NCBI RefSeq assembly: GCF_001038455.1
Contig: NZ_LDUY01000004.1
Location: 1-64,000 of the forward strand
Direction: 5' to 3'
Origin: Fructobacillus sp. EFB-N1
GTDB taxonomy: Bacteria; Bacillota; Bacilli; Lactobacillales; Lactobacillaceae
Length of the DNA: 64,000 nucleotides
In this document: one piece after another, positions 16,642 to 25,503 of the stretch
How the letters are laid out: the number at the start of each line of letters is the position of its first letter
Numbering within the stretch: the first letter of the stretch is position 1
Position numbers and translations under genes: made by a program
The notes under the pieces: generated by a model
The model's input: only the letters and a program-made list of their open reading frames with translations
Told to the model about the DNA's origin: nothing
Databases searched by the model: none

Positions 16642-17883
16642 TTAATGGCGCGTTTGACCATCGCCAAAAACTTCATACTTAATGGTCGTCAACGCTGGCA
16701 AGCCCATTGGCCCACGAGCGTGCAACTTTTGCGTGGAGATCCCAATTTCGGCACCAAAGCCAAATTCAAAGCCGTCCGTAAAGCGGCTCGAAACATTTTG
16801 GTACACCACCGCTGCATCCACTCGGTTCATAAAATCAGCGACATGCTGTGGATTTTTTCCAAGCATAGTCTCGGAATGGTGAGTCGTATGCGCATTAATC
16901 CAATCAATGGCAGCATCGCTATCGGTCACCACCTTAATCGCCATGATTAAGTCATTGTATTCCGTATCCCAATCAATTGGTGTTGCTAATGAGAGACGGC
17001 CATCAATAGCCACAGCCTGGTCGTCGCCGCGTAGTTCAACCCCGGCTTCAATTAAGGCCGAAGCCACCTTCGGCAAGAATTCAGCAGCAATTTTTTCATG
17101 AATCAGTAGCTTTTCGGCGGCGTTGCAGACAGCGGGCTTTTGCGTTTTTGTATTGACAATCACTTCGATTGCCTGATCCTGGTCGGCATCTTCATCCACA
17201 AAGATGTGCGTGTTGCCTGCCCCAGTTTCAATCACTGGTACGGTAGCATTCGTCACCACAAAGTCAATAAAGCTACCAGAACCACGAGGAATTAAGACGT
17301 CCACGTATTGACGCAGATGAAGCAATTCGTTAACGGAATCATGTGTGGTATCGGTGATCAATTGAATAATATTGGGATTCAATTGGTGATCTGTCAGTAC
17401 GGAACGGAGCACCTGCGCCAAGGCAATATTGGAATGGATTGCTTCTTTACCACCACGTAAAATCACGGCGTTACCTGATTTGAACGTCAAGGCAGCGGCG
17501 TCCACTGTCACATTTGGCCGGGCCTCATAGACCATCGCTACCACTCCAAGTGGAACAGTTTTCTTGATAATTTTGAATCCAGATGGGTGTTCCCAGTTTT
17601 CATATGGGCCAGCCAATGAATCGTCAAGATCCGCCACGGCAGCCAAGGAAGTAGCGATGCCCTCAATCGTCCCATCATCAAGCGTTAGGCGATTGCGCAT
17701 TGGGCCAGAAAGCGCTGTTGCACTGGCTAAATCCGTTTGGTTTGCGGCCATAATAGCTGGCTTTTGTTCCCGCAAGGCTTCAGCCATCGACAATAAAATT
17801 TGGTTGCGGTCTTGTATTGATAATTGCGCAACAACTTGTGCTGCTTCTTTAGCCTGTTGGCCAATTTTTTCAACTGTTGTCAT
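16642..17883 (-). CDS. proA: Gamma-glutamyl phosphate reductase (ProA)
   Basis: A 413-residue NADPH-dependent enzyme turning gamma-glutamyl phosphate into glutamate semialdehyde, step two of proline synthesis, in the cytoplasm. The aldehyde-dehydrogenase-like core includes VVAMVYEARPNVTVDAAALTFKSGNAVILRGGKEA, the catalytic Cys region KTQKPAVCNAAEKLL (Cys near 256), and RFTDGFEFGFGAEIGIST. Start ATG is 3 nt after proB, so both are one operon ending at the terminator at about 16.6 kb. Length is normal for the family. No proC is present in this window. Confidence 0.95.
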   Translation of the reverse strand: MTTVEKIGQQAKEAAQVVAQLSIQDRNQILLSMAEALREQKPAIMAANQTDLASATALSGPMRNRLTLDDGTIEGIATSLAAVADLDDSLAGPYENWEHPSGFKIIKKTVPLGVVAMVYEARPNVTVDAAALTFKSGNAVILRGGKEAIHSNIALAQVLRSVLTDHQLNPNIIQLITDTTHDSVNELLHLRQYVDVLIPRGSGSFIDFVVTNATVPVIETGAGNTHIFVDEDADQDQAIEVIVNTKTQKPAVCNAAEKLLIHEKIAAEFLPKVASALIEAGVELRGDDQAVAIDGRLSLATPIDWDTEYNDLIMAIKVVTDSDAAIDWINAHTTHHSETMLGKNPQHVADFMNRVDAAVVYQNVSSRFTDGFEFGFGAEIGISTQKLHARGPMGLPALTTIKYEVFGDGQTRH

Positions 17884-17886
17884 CGT

Positions 17887-18672
17887 CTATTCCTCAAAAA
17901 GTGTCCCAATTTCTTCTCCCGCAATCACTGCAAGGATATTGGCCGGGTCATTTCCATTCACCAAGGACATTTTTTGACCATATTTCATCGTTAAATCAGC
18001 GGCCGCTAACTTAGTGCTCATGCCGCCAGTGCCCAAACCGGACGTTGAACCCGTTGCACTAAGCCAAATTGTTTCCGTAATCTCTTCCACTCGGTGAATC
18101 GGCTGGGCATTTTGATCAATATTTGGGTTAGACGTATAAAGTGCATCAACATCACTCAAAATAATTAAGCCATCGGCTTGAATTTGCTTCGCAACTAATG
18201 CGGCTAAGCGGTCGTTATCACCAAACGAGTGTTGGTGATCCAACTCGTCAACGGCAATCACATCGTTTTCGTTAATAATCGGAATCACACCCTGGTCAAA
18301 AAGTGTCTCAATAGCATTTGTAGTATTTTCTAGCATGACTGGGTTATTAAAGACATCATAAGTCAAAAGAACCTGCCCAACCTGCTGCTGATAGAAGGCA
18401 AAGCTTTGGTGGTACAAAGACATTAAATACCCTTGCCCAATGGCAGCGAGCGCCTGTTGCTTTGGAATTTCCTTTGGCCGCTGGTGCAAATTCATCTGGT
18501 TCAAAGCGACTCCCATGGCACCTGAAGTCACCAATAGCACCTGGTGACCTTCCTTTTGCAAGGTCGATAGTGTTTGAGCTAAACGGTTCACAACCGGGTA
18601 TTTGATTTGCCCATCCAGGTCCACAATGGTACTTGTTCCAACTTTTACAACAATTTTCTGCCAGTCTGCCAT
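17887..18672 (-). CDS. proB: Glutamate 5-kinase (ProB), short form without PUA domain
   Basis: A 261-residue amino-acid kinase phosphorylating glutamate for proline synthesis. Motifs: VVKVGTSTIVD at the N-terminus, LLVTSGAMGVALNQM, INENDVIA, FGDNDRLAALVA, ILSDVDALYTSNP and TGGMSTKLAAADL. The C-terminal PUA domain found in E. coli ProB (367 aa) is absent, as in many lactic acid bacteria. A TATAAT box on the minus strand (18701-18706) is a likely -10 just upstream. First gene of the proBA operon; the ribosome site is A/G-rich but weak. Confidence 0.93.
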   Translation of the reverse strand: MADWQKIVVKVGTSTIVDLDGQIKYPVVNRLAQTLSTLQKEGHQVLLVTSGAMGVALNQMNLHQRPKEIPKQQALAAIGQGYLMSLYHQSFAFYQQQVGQVLLTYDVFNNPVMLENTTNAIETLFDQGVIPIINENDVIAVDELDHQHSFGDNDRLAALVAKQIQADGLIILSDVDALYTSNPNIDQNAQPIHRVEEITETIWLSATGSTSGLGTGGMSTKLAAADLTMKYGQKMSLVNGNDPANILAVIAGEEIGTLFEE

Positions 18673-19028
18673 GCACTTTTTTCTTCATTGAGTTTATTCT
18701 ATTATAGCAAGAAAACAGGATAGTAGCGCGATAAAAAGAAGCTACGATTGTTTTTAAATGAATAACGAGGAACACTGCTTGCTTCGACAGGAATTATTTT
18801 TTTAGTAATCAATATAAACTAAATCAAATTCTAAGCAAGTAATTTGAAAGCAACAAAAAAGCAAAGTTAACTTTGCTTTTTTTCTACGCATAATTTAGTT
18901 TCAATCAATTCAAAAACAGCATCCTCAACACAGCTAAATTCGCCAAAAATGCTCAAGCCCTTATGAAAGCCTATTTTCTGTTCTAGGTGGCTAGTCGGTT
19001 TTCAAAAAGTGAACCCAGCTGATTTTCA
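18673..19028. other. Intergenic region between proB and cysE
   Basis: Holds the proB promoter region and a terminator at 18855-18884. The part 18890-19028 shows no convincing gene on either strand. Confidence 0.6.
18855..18884. terminator. Intrinsic terminator downstream of cysE
   Basis: AAAAAAGCAAAGTTAACTTTGCTTTTTTT, a symmetric hairpin with minimal loop and T-runs on both strands; on the minus strand it follows cysE after about 145 nt. Confidence 0.75.
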
Positions 19029-19532
19029 TTAATTGACCACACGGGCAGGAATACCCACAACCGTCTGACCAGCAAGAATGTCTTGCAAAACAACGGCATT
19101 AGCACCGACTTTGCTATCCTGACCAATATGGATGTTCCCAATTACCTTGGCACCAGCACCGATTAAGACTCGATCGCCAATGGTTGGATGACGCCGCACG
19201 CCATCCTTCACAGCGCAACGAGCGCCTAATGTGACACCCTGATAAATCGTCACGTCGTCACCAATCACGGTTTCTTCACCAATCACAACGTTGACACCGT
19301 GGTCTATCACCAAGTTTTTACCAATTGTTGCGCCGGGATGAATATCAATCCCGGTCTTTCTCTTACTATGGGTCGCAAGCAGCTGAGCCAAAAATGGGTG
19401 GCCATGCGTCCAGAGGTAATGGCTTTTGCGATAAGCCCTGACCGCCTTATAACCAGTATGGAAAAACAAAACTTGGTAGCGGTGCTGTAAAGCAGGATCA
19501 CGTCGAATAAAATCATCAGCAGTGTCAAACAT
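19029..19532 (-). CDS. cysE: Serine O-acetyltransferase (CysE)
   Basis: A 167-residue enzyme making O-acetylserine from serine and acetyl-CoA, the first step of cysteine synthesis. The left-handed beta-helix hexapeptide repeats are clear: HPGATIGKNLVIDHGVNVVIGEETVIGDDVTIYQGVTLG, then HPTIGDRVLIGAGAKVIGNI, and the C-terminal GIPARVV. The catalytic His/Asp lie in IDHG. It is the short bacterial form with a reduced N-terminal helical domain. ATG is preceded by AAGGAGAA. A hairpin plus T-run sits directly upstream in the leader. No cysK is adjacent. Confidence 0.9.
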   Translation of the reverse strand: MFDTADDFIRRDPALQHRYQVLFFHTGYKAVRAYRKSHYLWTHGHPFLAQLLATHSKRKTGIDIHPGATIGKNLVIDHGVNVVIGEETVIGDDVTIYQGVTLGARCAVKDGVRRHPTIGDRVLIGAGAKVIGNIHIGQDSKVGANAVVLQDILAGQTVVGIPARVVN

Positions 19533-19545
19533 GAGTTCTCCTTAT

Positions 19546-19577
19546 TGATAAAAACCCTGGCGTATTCGGTCACCAGG
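19546..19577 (-). promoter_or_regulatory. Terminator-like hairpin in the cysE leader
   Basis: On the minus strand CCTGGTG pairs with CGCCAGG (one G-T pair), followed by GTTTTTATC, ending some 15 nt before the cysE start. This position suits an attenuator, but no antiterminator or known aptamer was recognised. Confidence 0.4.
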
Positions 19578-19676
19578 TCAGCAATTCATCGCGCTTCCCG
19601 AATATTTACTGACGAATATACCCCCCTTTGCCTAACAAGGCATACAATCTTTGTCAGGAAAACTGCCAAATTTAAA

Positions 19677-19704
19677 TTGGTACAGTTATAACAAGCGGTA
19701 TGAT
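19677..19704 (+). promoter_or_regulatory. Probable promoter of amtB
   Basis: TTGGTA (19677-19682), 16-bp spacer, TATGAT (19699-19704), about 45 nt ahead of the amtB start. Confidence 0.5.
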
Positions 19705-19750
19705 AAGACCTGTAATAAATAGCAGGGAAACAGTACTTGGAGGAATTCGA

Positions 19751-20953
19751 ATGGATAGTGGAAGTATTGCTTGGGTCCTGACATCAGCCGTTTTGGTTTG
19801 GATCATGACCCCAGGATTGGGATTGTTTTACGCAGGATTAGGCGACAAGAAAAACTTGTTGCATACAGTTGGTATATCAGTATTGCTGATTGGTCTAGCC
19901 ACAGTCATCTGGGCACTGTTAGGTTATAGCTTATCCTTTGGTGGATCTGGTTCCTTTATTGGAAACCTACATTACTTGGGACTCAACCACGTCTCCCTTT
20001 CAGGGTCTACACGTGGCTTAAACATTCCAGATGGCGCCTTTGCCATCTTCCAAGGAATGTTCCCAATTATCACCATTACCATCATCACTGGTTCAGTGGT
20101 TGGTCGGATGCGTTTGAAATCAATGTTAACTTTCCTAACATTATGGTTGATTTTCATTTACGCTCCCCTTGCCCACATGATTTGGGATAACGGCTTCTTA
20201 GCTAAGTTAGGTGCCATCGATTTCGCTGGTGGTACTGTTGTTCACATTTCATCTGGTGTCACAGGTTTGGTATTGGCTTTGATTCTGGGTCCACGCAACG
20301 ATCAAAAGCCACACCAAACAAATCCAATTTATGTCTTGGTTGGTGGTTTCTTACTCTGGGTTGGTTGGTTCGGCTTCAACTCTGGTTCAGCTTTAGCTGC
20401 TAACAACCAAGCCATCGTGGCTTTGATTAACTCATGGGTTGCCTCATCAGCAGCTGTTCTTTCATGGGGAGTAATTGCTTACCAGATTCAAAAAAAGGTC
20501 ACACTCGATGGACTGGTAACGGGTGCCTTAGCTGGTTTGGTCGCAATCACGCCTGCAGCTGGTTACGTTCAACCATGGGCAGCCATTGTGATGGGCTTGA
20601 TTGCCGGGGTCCTTGGTTTTGTTAGCATCACAACAATTAAGAACTTCTTCGGTTACGATGATACCCTGGATGCCTTTGGTATTCACGGAATTGGTGGTAC
20701 CGTTGGTGCTCTTCTGACCGGTGTCTTCGCTGATAAAAACTTACCTGGTAGTGCCGCTGGTTTAATTTCAGGCCACTGGGACTTGCTAGGTCATCAAGCA
20801 ATCGCCATTTTGGTGACGCTTGCTTTGGTCATTATTGGGACACTGGTTTTGGCAGGCGTTACTCGAGTCATTGCTGGTCCATTACGCGTAAGCGATGCTG
20901 ATGAAAGCGCTGGTTACGATAAATTGATTCACCTACTCGTTATCAAAGACTAA
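19751..20953 (+). CDS. amtB: Ammonium transporter (Amt family)
   Basis: A 400-residue channel-like transporter for NH4+/NH3 with eleven predicted membrane helices. The twin pore histidines are present in VVHISSG (about residue 160) and AFGIHGIGG (about residue 305), together with the selectivity region around IFQGMFPIITITIITG and the conserved GWFGFNSGSA. ATG 19751 follows GGAGG at 19739-19743; the in-frame upstream extension lacks a ribosome site. No signal peptide and no adjacent glnK, so control by a PII protein encoded elsewhere cannot be judged. Monocistronic with its own promoter and terminator. Confidence 0.92.
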   Translation: MDSGSIAWVLTSAVLVWIMTPGLGLFYAGLGDKKNLLHTVGISVLLIGLATVIWALLGYSLSFGGSGSFIGNLHYLGLNHVSLSGSTRGLNIPDGAFAIFQGMFPIITITIITGSVVGRMRLKSMLTFLTLWLIFIYAPLAHMIWDNGFLAKLGAIDFAGGTVVHISSGVTGLVLALILGPRNDQKPHQTNPIYVLVGGFLLWVGWFGFNSGSALAANNQAIVALINSWVASSAAVLSWGVIAYQIQKKVTLDGLVTGALAGLVAITPAAGYVQPWAAIVMGLIAGVLGFVSITTIKNFFGYDDTLDAFGIHGIGGTVGALLTGVFADKNLPGSAAGLISGHWDLLGHQAIAILVTLALVIIGTLVLAGVTRVIAGPLRVSDADESAGYDKLIHLLVIKD

Positions 20954-20972
20954 ATCAATTAAATCAATGCAC

Positions 20973-21010
20973 AATAAAAGGGCTGTCATCAATGACAGCC
21001 CTTTTATTTT
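20973..21010. terminator. Strong bidirectional terminator between amtB and the amidotransferase
   Basis: AATAAAAGGGCTGTCAT / ATGACAGCCCTTTTATT, perfect stem with T-rich tails on both strands. Confidence 0.9.
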
Positions 21011-21019
21011 TGCCTAAAG

Positions 21020-21701
21020 TTAATTTGTTTGGTCAAGCAGATAGCCCAACAACAAGAACATTATTTCCTGATTTTTGCTTGGAACACCGTGAGCTAAAAT
21101 ATCAGCACCCGTTTGGTGCAAAGTATTTTTAGGATCATTGGCGTACTCGCAATCATTAGCAACCATTTCACGGACATTGTCCGCCTCCGGTTCAAAATGA
21201 AACTGCAAGCCTAAGACGTTTTCGAACACAAAGCCCTGATTTTTGACTAAATCAGTACTGAATAACATCTCCGCCTGCTCAGGTACAGTAAACATCTGTT
21301 CATGCCAATGCAGTGCTTCTACTTTTTCTGGTAAGCCAGGAATACGGTTACTAAGTCGTTTAACCGGTGCCCAACCAACTTCCTTATAGGGAAGCATCGA
21401 GAACTTCGCCCCCAAGCACCTTGGCAATTTGCTGAGCGCCAAAGCATGCCCCAAAAATCGGTTTATGCTGAACCATTAATTGTGCAATTAGCGACCGCTC
21501 TTCAGCAATCCAAGGCAAGTCATCATTAGGACTCATTGGTCCACCCAAAATAACTAAGAAATCAACATCCTCCGCCTTTGGCAAGACATCTTGAAAATGA
21601 GCTGGGTGGTGAACGGTCATCTCATGACTGTTTTTTTGCGACCAACGAGCAATGCTCCCTGGCCCTTCGTTTGGTGTATGTTGCAAAACATGAATGCGCA
21701 T
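21020..21701 (-). pseudogene. Class I glutamine amidotransferase-like protein, one-base frameshift
   Basis: ATG 21701 follows AAGGAGG. The first frame encodes the N-terminal half including the nucleophile elbow GACFGAQQIAKVLGGEV; the second frame continues YKEVGWAPVKRLS, then HWHEQMF and the His-Glu pair in LQFHFEPEA. The join lies at about 21390-21400 in a CCC run: removing one C gives DASYKEVGW, and the full length becomes 227 residues, normal for this GMP-synthase-like family of unknown substrate. With all catalytic residues kept, the lesion is either very recent or a sequencing error. Confidence 0.85.
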
Positions 21702-21778
21702 CAAAAAAGCCTCCTTTTTTCGACGGCAATTTGATACGGGTTTCGCCTGCATATGCCCTTAATACGATTATTCTAACA

Positions 21779-21815
21779 CAAAAAAAATCCTGACGGTTTA
21801 AGTCAGGACTAATTT
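21779..21815 (-). terminator. Intrinsic terminator of the YeiH-like gene
   Basis: On the minus strand AGTCCTGAC / GTCAGGA with a 7-nt loop, followed by T8, directly after the YeiH-family gene. Confidence 0.85.
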
Positions 21816-21827
21816 TTCAACGAATAT

Positions 21828-22829
21828 TTAGAAGAACAAGTGAATCAAAACAACAGCGAGCAAAACTTGAACAGCGCCGACCAAGAAACCAAAAATGAGG
21901 AACTTGACGCCACTCTTTTTAATAACTGACCACTTCAAGTTCAAGCCAATGGCCGCCAAGTTGACCACGCCAAAGAAAGTTGACACCGTGTGACTAAACT
22001 GGTGAATTGGAGCTGGCAAAGCCATGATTGAGTTCACTATCAGTAAGATGGCAAAGACGATGATGTACCAAGGTAGAATCGTAATTTTAGCATTTTCGTC
22101 CTCTTCGACCGCCTCTTTTGCATTTTGCCGCTTAGCGATATAAGCAAACAAAACAACTACAAAGACCAACATAATGACCCTCAACAGCTTAAACAGCGTT
22201 GCAAAGGTCACAACGTTTGAGTTAATCAAGGAAGCTGTTCCAACAACCTGACCAACGGACTGAACAGTGCCACCAACTAGGGCCCCGCGCAATAAATCGT
22301 TATTGCCAAATAAGAAGTGTGACAAACTTGGCAATGTCAGCAAAAGCAGCATACCCGTCAAGGAAACGGTTGCGACCGCCGTTCGGCGATCATCATCCTT
22401 GGCCTTAATAACTGGTGCCACGGCCGCAATAGCACTTGAACCACAGACGGCATTTCCAGCGCCCATCAACATCGTACTGTTGTCGTCAACCTTAAACAGG
22501 TACTTCCCCAGCAAGAAGACAATCCCAATCACCAAGACCATATTAATAATGATAAAGAAAATACCATTCAATCCTAATTTGGAAAGCGTTTTAAAGGTCA
22601 AAGTCGACCCCAGCAGAGCAATCCCAATCTCAATTGGATATTTTTCTGACCACTTAACCCCAGCACCATACTGGTCACCAGCAAAAATAGTATTTCCCAA
22701 CAAAATCCCAATAATCATGGCCAAACTTTCGGCTCCCAATTGCGGTAAATATTTACTCAAAAATTGGGCGAAAAGCGAAACCACAACTGCTAGGACAATC
22801 CCAACAACATGCTTCTTCTCGATTCTCAT
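21828..22829 (-). CDS. YeiH/UPF0324-family putative sulfate (or sulfonate) exporter
   Basis: A 333-residue membrane protein with about ten helices. Family signatures are MGAGNAVCGSSAIAAVAPVIKA (about residues 121-142) and GGTVQSVGQVVGTA (about 186-199), plus paired hydrophobic repeats. The family is annotated as putative sulfate exporter but its transport reaction is poorly established. RBS GAAAGAAGGAAT before ATG. The gene is monocistronic with a good terminator; the 240-nt gap to the next gene on the right has no further feature I can support. Confidence 0.85.
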   Translation of the reverse strand: MRIEKKHVVGIVLAVVVSLFAQFLSKYLPQLGAESLAMIIGILLGNTIFAGDQYGAGVKWSEKYPIEIGIALLGSTLTFKTLSKLGLNGIFFIIINMVLVIGIVFLLGKYLFKVDDNSTMLMGAGNAVCGSSAIAAVAPVIKAKDDDRRTAVATVSLTGMLLLLTLPSLSHFLFGNNDLLRGALVGGTVQSVGQVVGTASLINSNVVTFATLFKLLRVIMLVFVVVLFAYIAKRQNAKEAVEEDENAKITILPWYIIVFAILLIVNSIMALPAPIHQFSHTVSTFFGVVNLAAIGLNLKWSVIKKSGVKFLIFGFLVGAVQVLLAVVLIHLFF

Positions 22830-23082
22830 CAGACAACCATTCCTTCTTTCGTTAGCGTTTTAACAAAAAATATTACTTCCCCATTAAACACCTAACCAGG
22901 GGGGCTTGGTCAAGCTTATCAAGATTAAAATTTGATAACAAATGTCGATTTTTAATCATTTTTAAAATTGATACAACACACCACGCCCTCGTTTAAAATA
23001 AAACAAAAATTAAGGGGTTGTCTTTTAACCACCGTGTTATCATAATTAAAGTTAATTATAGTATAGAAAGTTGGATTGTAGC

Positions 23083-23775
23083 ATGACCGATGAATATTTG
23101 ATTTTTGACCTTGATGACACCCTTTTGGATTTTACCGGAGGCGAAGTCGCCGCCATTCGTCAGCTTTTTTCAAATGAATTAGGCTTAACAGGCACTGATT
23201 TAGACCATGCACTAAAAACTTATCAAGAGATTAACCACCATCTCTGGCAACAATACGAATTCAAAGAAATTGCTCGCCAACAAATTTTTGAAGAGCGTTT
23301 CAAAAAGACCCTCGGAGCTCTTGGAATCGACTATGATGCCGACCGACTTGAGCAAGAATACGCTACATTGCGTGACCATAATTATCGGATGGTGCCCTAT
23401 GCCACTGAAATTTTGCAGCACCTACAAAATCAATATACGATTATTGCCGGTACGAATGGCCAAGACGCTACTCAACGCCTTCGCCTCAGGGAAACTGGCT
23501 TAGACCAGTACTTTGACCAAATTTTCACTTCTGAAATGATTGGTGCTTCTAAACCCGACGCCGCCTTCTTCGACCGCATTTTCCAAGATAACCCGCAAAT
23601 GACCAAGGAAAATACAGTAATGATTGGGGATGGCTTAACTTCTGATATCCTGGGTGGCCAAAACTATCAACTCGACACGATTTGGATTAATCCCAATCAC
23701 AAAGAAAGCCCGTCAGAAATCAAACCAACTCAAGTAGTTGAAGATTTGCCAACTTTGGAAGCACTCTTGCAATAA
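23083..23775 (+). CDS. HAD-superfamily hydrolase, YjjG-like nucleotidase
   Basis: A 230-residue HAD phosphatase. Motif I is FDLDDTLLDF with both catalytic Asp residues (residues 8-17), a helical cap follows, motif II is the Thr in AGTNG, motif III the Lys in GASKPD, and motif IV GDGLTSD. YjjG-type enzymes dephosphorylate pyrimidine or non-canonical nucleotides. ATG 23083 was taken because the sequence MTDEYLIFDLD is typical; an in-frame TTG at 23071 is open but neither start has a strong ribosome site. Followed by a strong terminator. Confidence 0.85.
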   Translation: MTDEYLIFDLDDTLLDFTGGEVAAIRQLFSNELGLTGTDLDHALKTYQEINHHLWQQYEFKEIARQQIFEERFKKTLGALGIDYDADRLEQEYATLRDHNYRMVPYATEILQHLQNQYTIIAGTNGQDATQRLRLRETGLDQYFDQIFTSEMIGASKPDAAFFDRIFQDNPQMTKENTVMIGDGLTSDILGGQNYQLDTIWINPNHKESPSEIKPTQVVEDLPTLEALLQ

Positions 23776-23803
23776 TGAAAGCTGCGCTTCTATCATCATC
23801 AGC

Positions 23804-23840
23804 TCAAAAAAGTCAGACCTTTGCGGGTCTGACTTTTTTA
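23804..23840. terminator. Bidirectional terminator
   Basis: AAAAAAGTCAGACC / GGGTCTGACTTTTTT with a 5-nt loop, between the YjjG-like gene and the convergent thiamine operon. Confidence 0.9.
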
Positions 23841-24137
23841 TTTTTGGTACTTACCGATTTTTTGATCAATCGTTAAAATTTCACCATCGGGCTGATAGGC
23901 AACCTTGATATAGGCTGAAACCTTCTTGGCACCCGCCCGAACAGCCACACGCTGACACTCTTTCACGATGTCCATCAACTGGTTGTAATCATCGCCTTCA
24001 ATCGTTGTTTCAAAGGGACCAACTTCATAACGTAAACCAGTACTTTGAATATACGCAATTACCTCATCGACCATCCGGCACAACTCATGGTCATTTTCGG
24101 CTGCTGGTAAGACCTGAATCGCTACACTTGCACTCAT
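23838..24137 (-). CDS. Thiamine-binding protein of the MTH1187/YkoF-like family
   Basis: A 99-residue ferredoxin-like protein of the DUF77 (Thiamin_BP) family, whose members bind thiamine or hydroxymethylpyrimidine. Recognisable features are SVAIQVLPAAEND at the start, YIQSTGLRYEVGPFETTIEGDD (residues about 28-50) and the closing AYIKVAYQPDG. It overlaps the end of the HAD gene by 4 nt (ATGA-type) and is last in a TPP-riboswitch operon with thiW, which supports a role in thiamine or precursor uptake and salvage. Ends at a terminator. Confidence 0.85.
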   Translation of the reverse strand: MSASVAIQVLPAAENDHELCRMVDEVIAYIQSTGLRYEVGPFETTIEGDDYNQLMDIVKECQRVAVRAGAKKVSAYIKVAYQPDGEILTIDQKIGKYQK

Positions 24138-24789
24138 TTATTTTCTCCTTTTACTACAGTCGCAAAATCAATCGTTTCATCTGCTAAATTTTGTAAATCA
24201 GTCCACTCTTCCTTTGACTGATGGTCATAGACACCAATCACAAGAAAACCCGATCTCTTTGCAGTTGAAGCCGCATACAGTGCGTCCTCGTAGACTGCAA
24301 TCTTGTTCGGTTGCTGGCCAAAATATTGTGCAGCAGCCTGGTAAATTGTGGGTTGCGTTTTATCCTGCCCAACATCTTCACAGGAAAAAACAAAGTCAAA
24401 AAACGGCAGTAATTTCAGACGGCGAAGACAGTCTTTGGCTAACGCCGAGCTACTAGCGGTTGCCAGAACAATTTTGCGACCATTTTTGTGCATGCCTTGT
24501 AAGTACGCATATACCCCCACCTTAAGCGGAACATCATTTCGATAGTGTTGGTCCATCAAAACTCGCATTTCCTGCGCCAAACTTTCAGCAGTAACGGGTA
24601 AGACAAATAGTTCTTGTATAAAGACGGCCGAATTCGTCAAAGTCATGGTTTGAATCCGGTCATGCAAGTCTGCTGGTAGCTGATCAATGCCATGTCGGTG
24701 AAGCAATTCAGTTGCTAAATCCTCCCAAAAAGGCATGGAATCAACTAATGTGCCATCGAGGTCAAAATCAAATATTCCTTACCGCTCAT
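24134..24789 (-). pseudogene. HAD-family phosphatase in the thiamine operon, one-base deletion near the start
   Basis: ATG 24789 follows GGGGAGAG and begins MSGKEYLI. One T is missing from the run at about 24764-24768; adding it back gives LIFDLDGTLVDSMPFW, the HAD motif I, and a 218-residue enzyme. The remainder is intact: TASSSALA (motif II), DKTQP (motif III Lys), and YEDALYAASTAKRSG (motif IV) as in beta-phosphoglucomutase-like phosphatases. It sits between thiW (46 nt gap) and the thiamine-binding gene (4-nt overlap), so a phosphatase for thiamine phosphate or a precursor is a reasonable guess. The frame from 24736 lacks motif I and would be dead. Recent lesion or sequencing error. Confidence 0.82.
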
Positions 24790-24834
24790 CGCTCACTCTC
24801 CCCTTACCAGACTTGTTCTAAATGCCGTTGTTAT

Positions 24835-25341
24835 TTAGTCCAAGCTCGCGTGCATTCGTTTGAGCAGCCCCGTCTTCTGAAAAATTAAGGTCACTGCCAA
24901 GCCCATCCCAGCACCCACAATGGCAGCTGGTGTGTAATATGGCACAAAGTAATACCACTTGTGGACGTCCAAGCCATAGAAAATTTTCATCAATGGATAA
25001 GAAGTTAACGCCCCTAAAATACCTGTTCCAATCACTTCACCAAGGAAAACCAGGTAAAGGTTGTGGGTTTTACGATAAATCAAGCCACCAAGAATGGGGC
25101 CAAAAATAGCGCCCGTCACGGCTTGAATCGTCCGACCTGACATCATTCGCAAAATACCACAAATTAAGGCACTAGCCAAGCCATACCATGGCCCTACCAA
25201 AACAGCGGCTAAGACATCAACGAAGTGTTGGAAGGGTGCCATTGCCGGGAAATAGACAAAGCTATTTAAAACATAGGCCAAAGCAGCCAACAAGGCCGTT
25301 ACTAGCATCTTCTTCGTTGATAATTTTTTCTGTGTCTTCAT
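24835..25341 (-). CDS. thiW: ThiW, S component of an ECF-type thiamine-precursor transporter
   Basis: A 168-residue membrane protein of five to six helices that captures a thiamine precursor (hydroxyethylthiazole is proposed for ThiW) and docks on the shared EcfAAT module encoded elsewhere. The hallmark stretch FQHFVDVLAAVLVGPWYGLASALICGILR is at about residues 37-65, followed by GAIFGPILGGLIY. ATG 25341 follows AAAAGGAG. It leads a three-gene operon with a HAD phosphatase and a thiamine-binding protein, behind a TPP riboswitch and a further structured leader of about 240 nt. Confidence 0.9.
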   Translation of the reverse strand: MKTQKKLSTKKMLVTALLAALAYVLNSFVYFPAMAPFQHFVDVLAAVLVGPWYGLASALICGILRMMSGRTIQAVTGAIFGPILGGLIYRKTHNLYLVFLGEVIGTGILGALTSYPLMKIFYGLDVHKWYYFVPYYTPAAIVGAGMGLAVTLIFQKTGLLKRMHASLD

Positions 25342-25376
25342 TTGAAAACGCTCCTTTTAAAATCAGTGGGGTAGCA

Positions 25377-25503
25377 AAAAAACAGCGCTCCTTTCCCACT
25401 TTTGCGGTTAAACCAGTCAGGCAGACCCTGTCTAGTAGAAAGTTCGGTCGAGACTAATTGGTCTCCTCTCACGCCGGAACACGGCTTCCCATCGCTGTTT
25501 TTT
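25377..25503 (-). promoter_or_regulatory. Unidentified structured leader segment between the TPP riboswitch and thiW
   Basis: An 11-bp perfect inverted repeat, AAAAAACAGCG (25377-25387) and CGCTGTTTTTT (25493-25503), encloses about 105 nt containing small hairpins on the minus strand: GCCG/CGGC, GAGAC/GTCTC and CAGG/CCTG. The 3' strand of the closing stem is followed by T-rich DNA, so the stem could double as a terminator. AAAGGAGCG occurs both at its 3' edge and at the true thiW ribosome site. I do not recognise a known riboswitch class. A function is inferred only from structure and position. Confidence 0.45.

Noticed and set aside
18356-18775. 139-residue minus-strand open frame overlapping proB
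   Set aside because: Out-of-frame shadow of proB; most of it lies inside the conserved kinase sequence.
22267-22863. 198-residue plus-strand open frame
   Set aside because: It lies antisense to the well-supported YeiH-family gene; composition is that of a shadow frame and it has no known motif or ribosome site.
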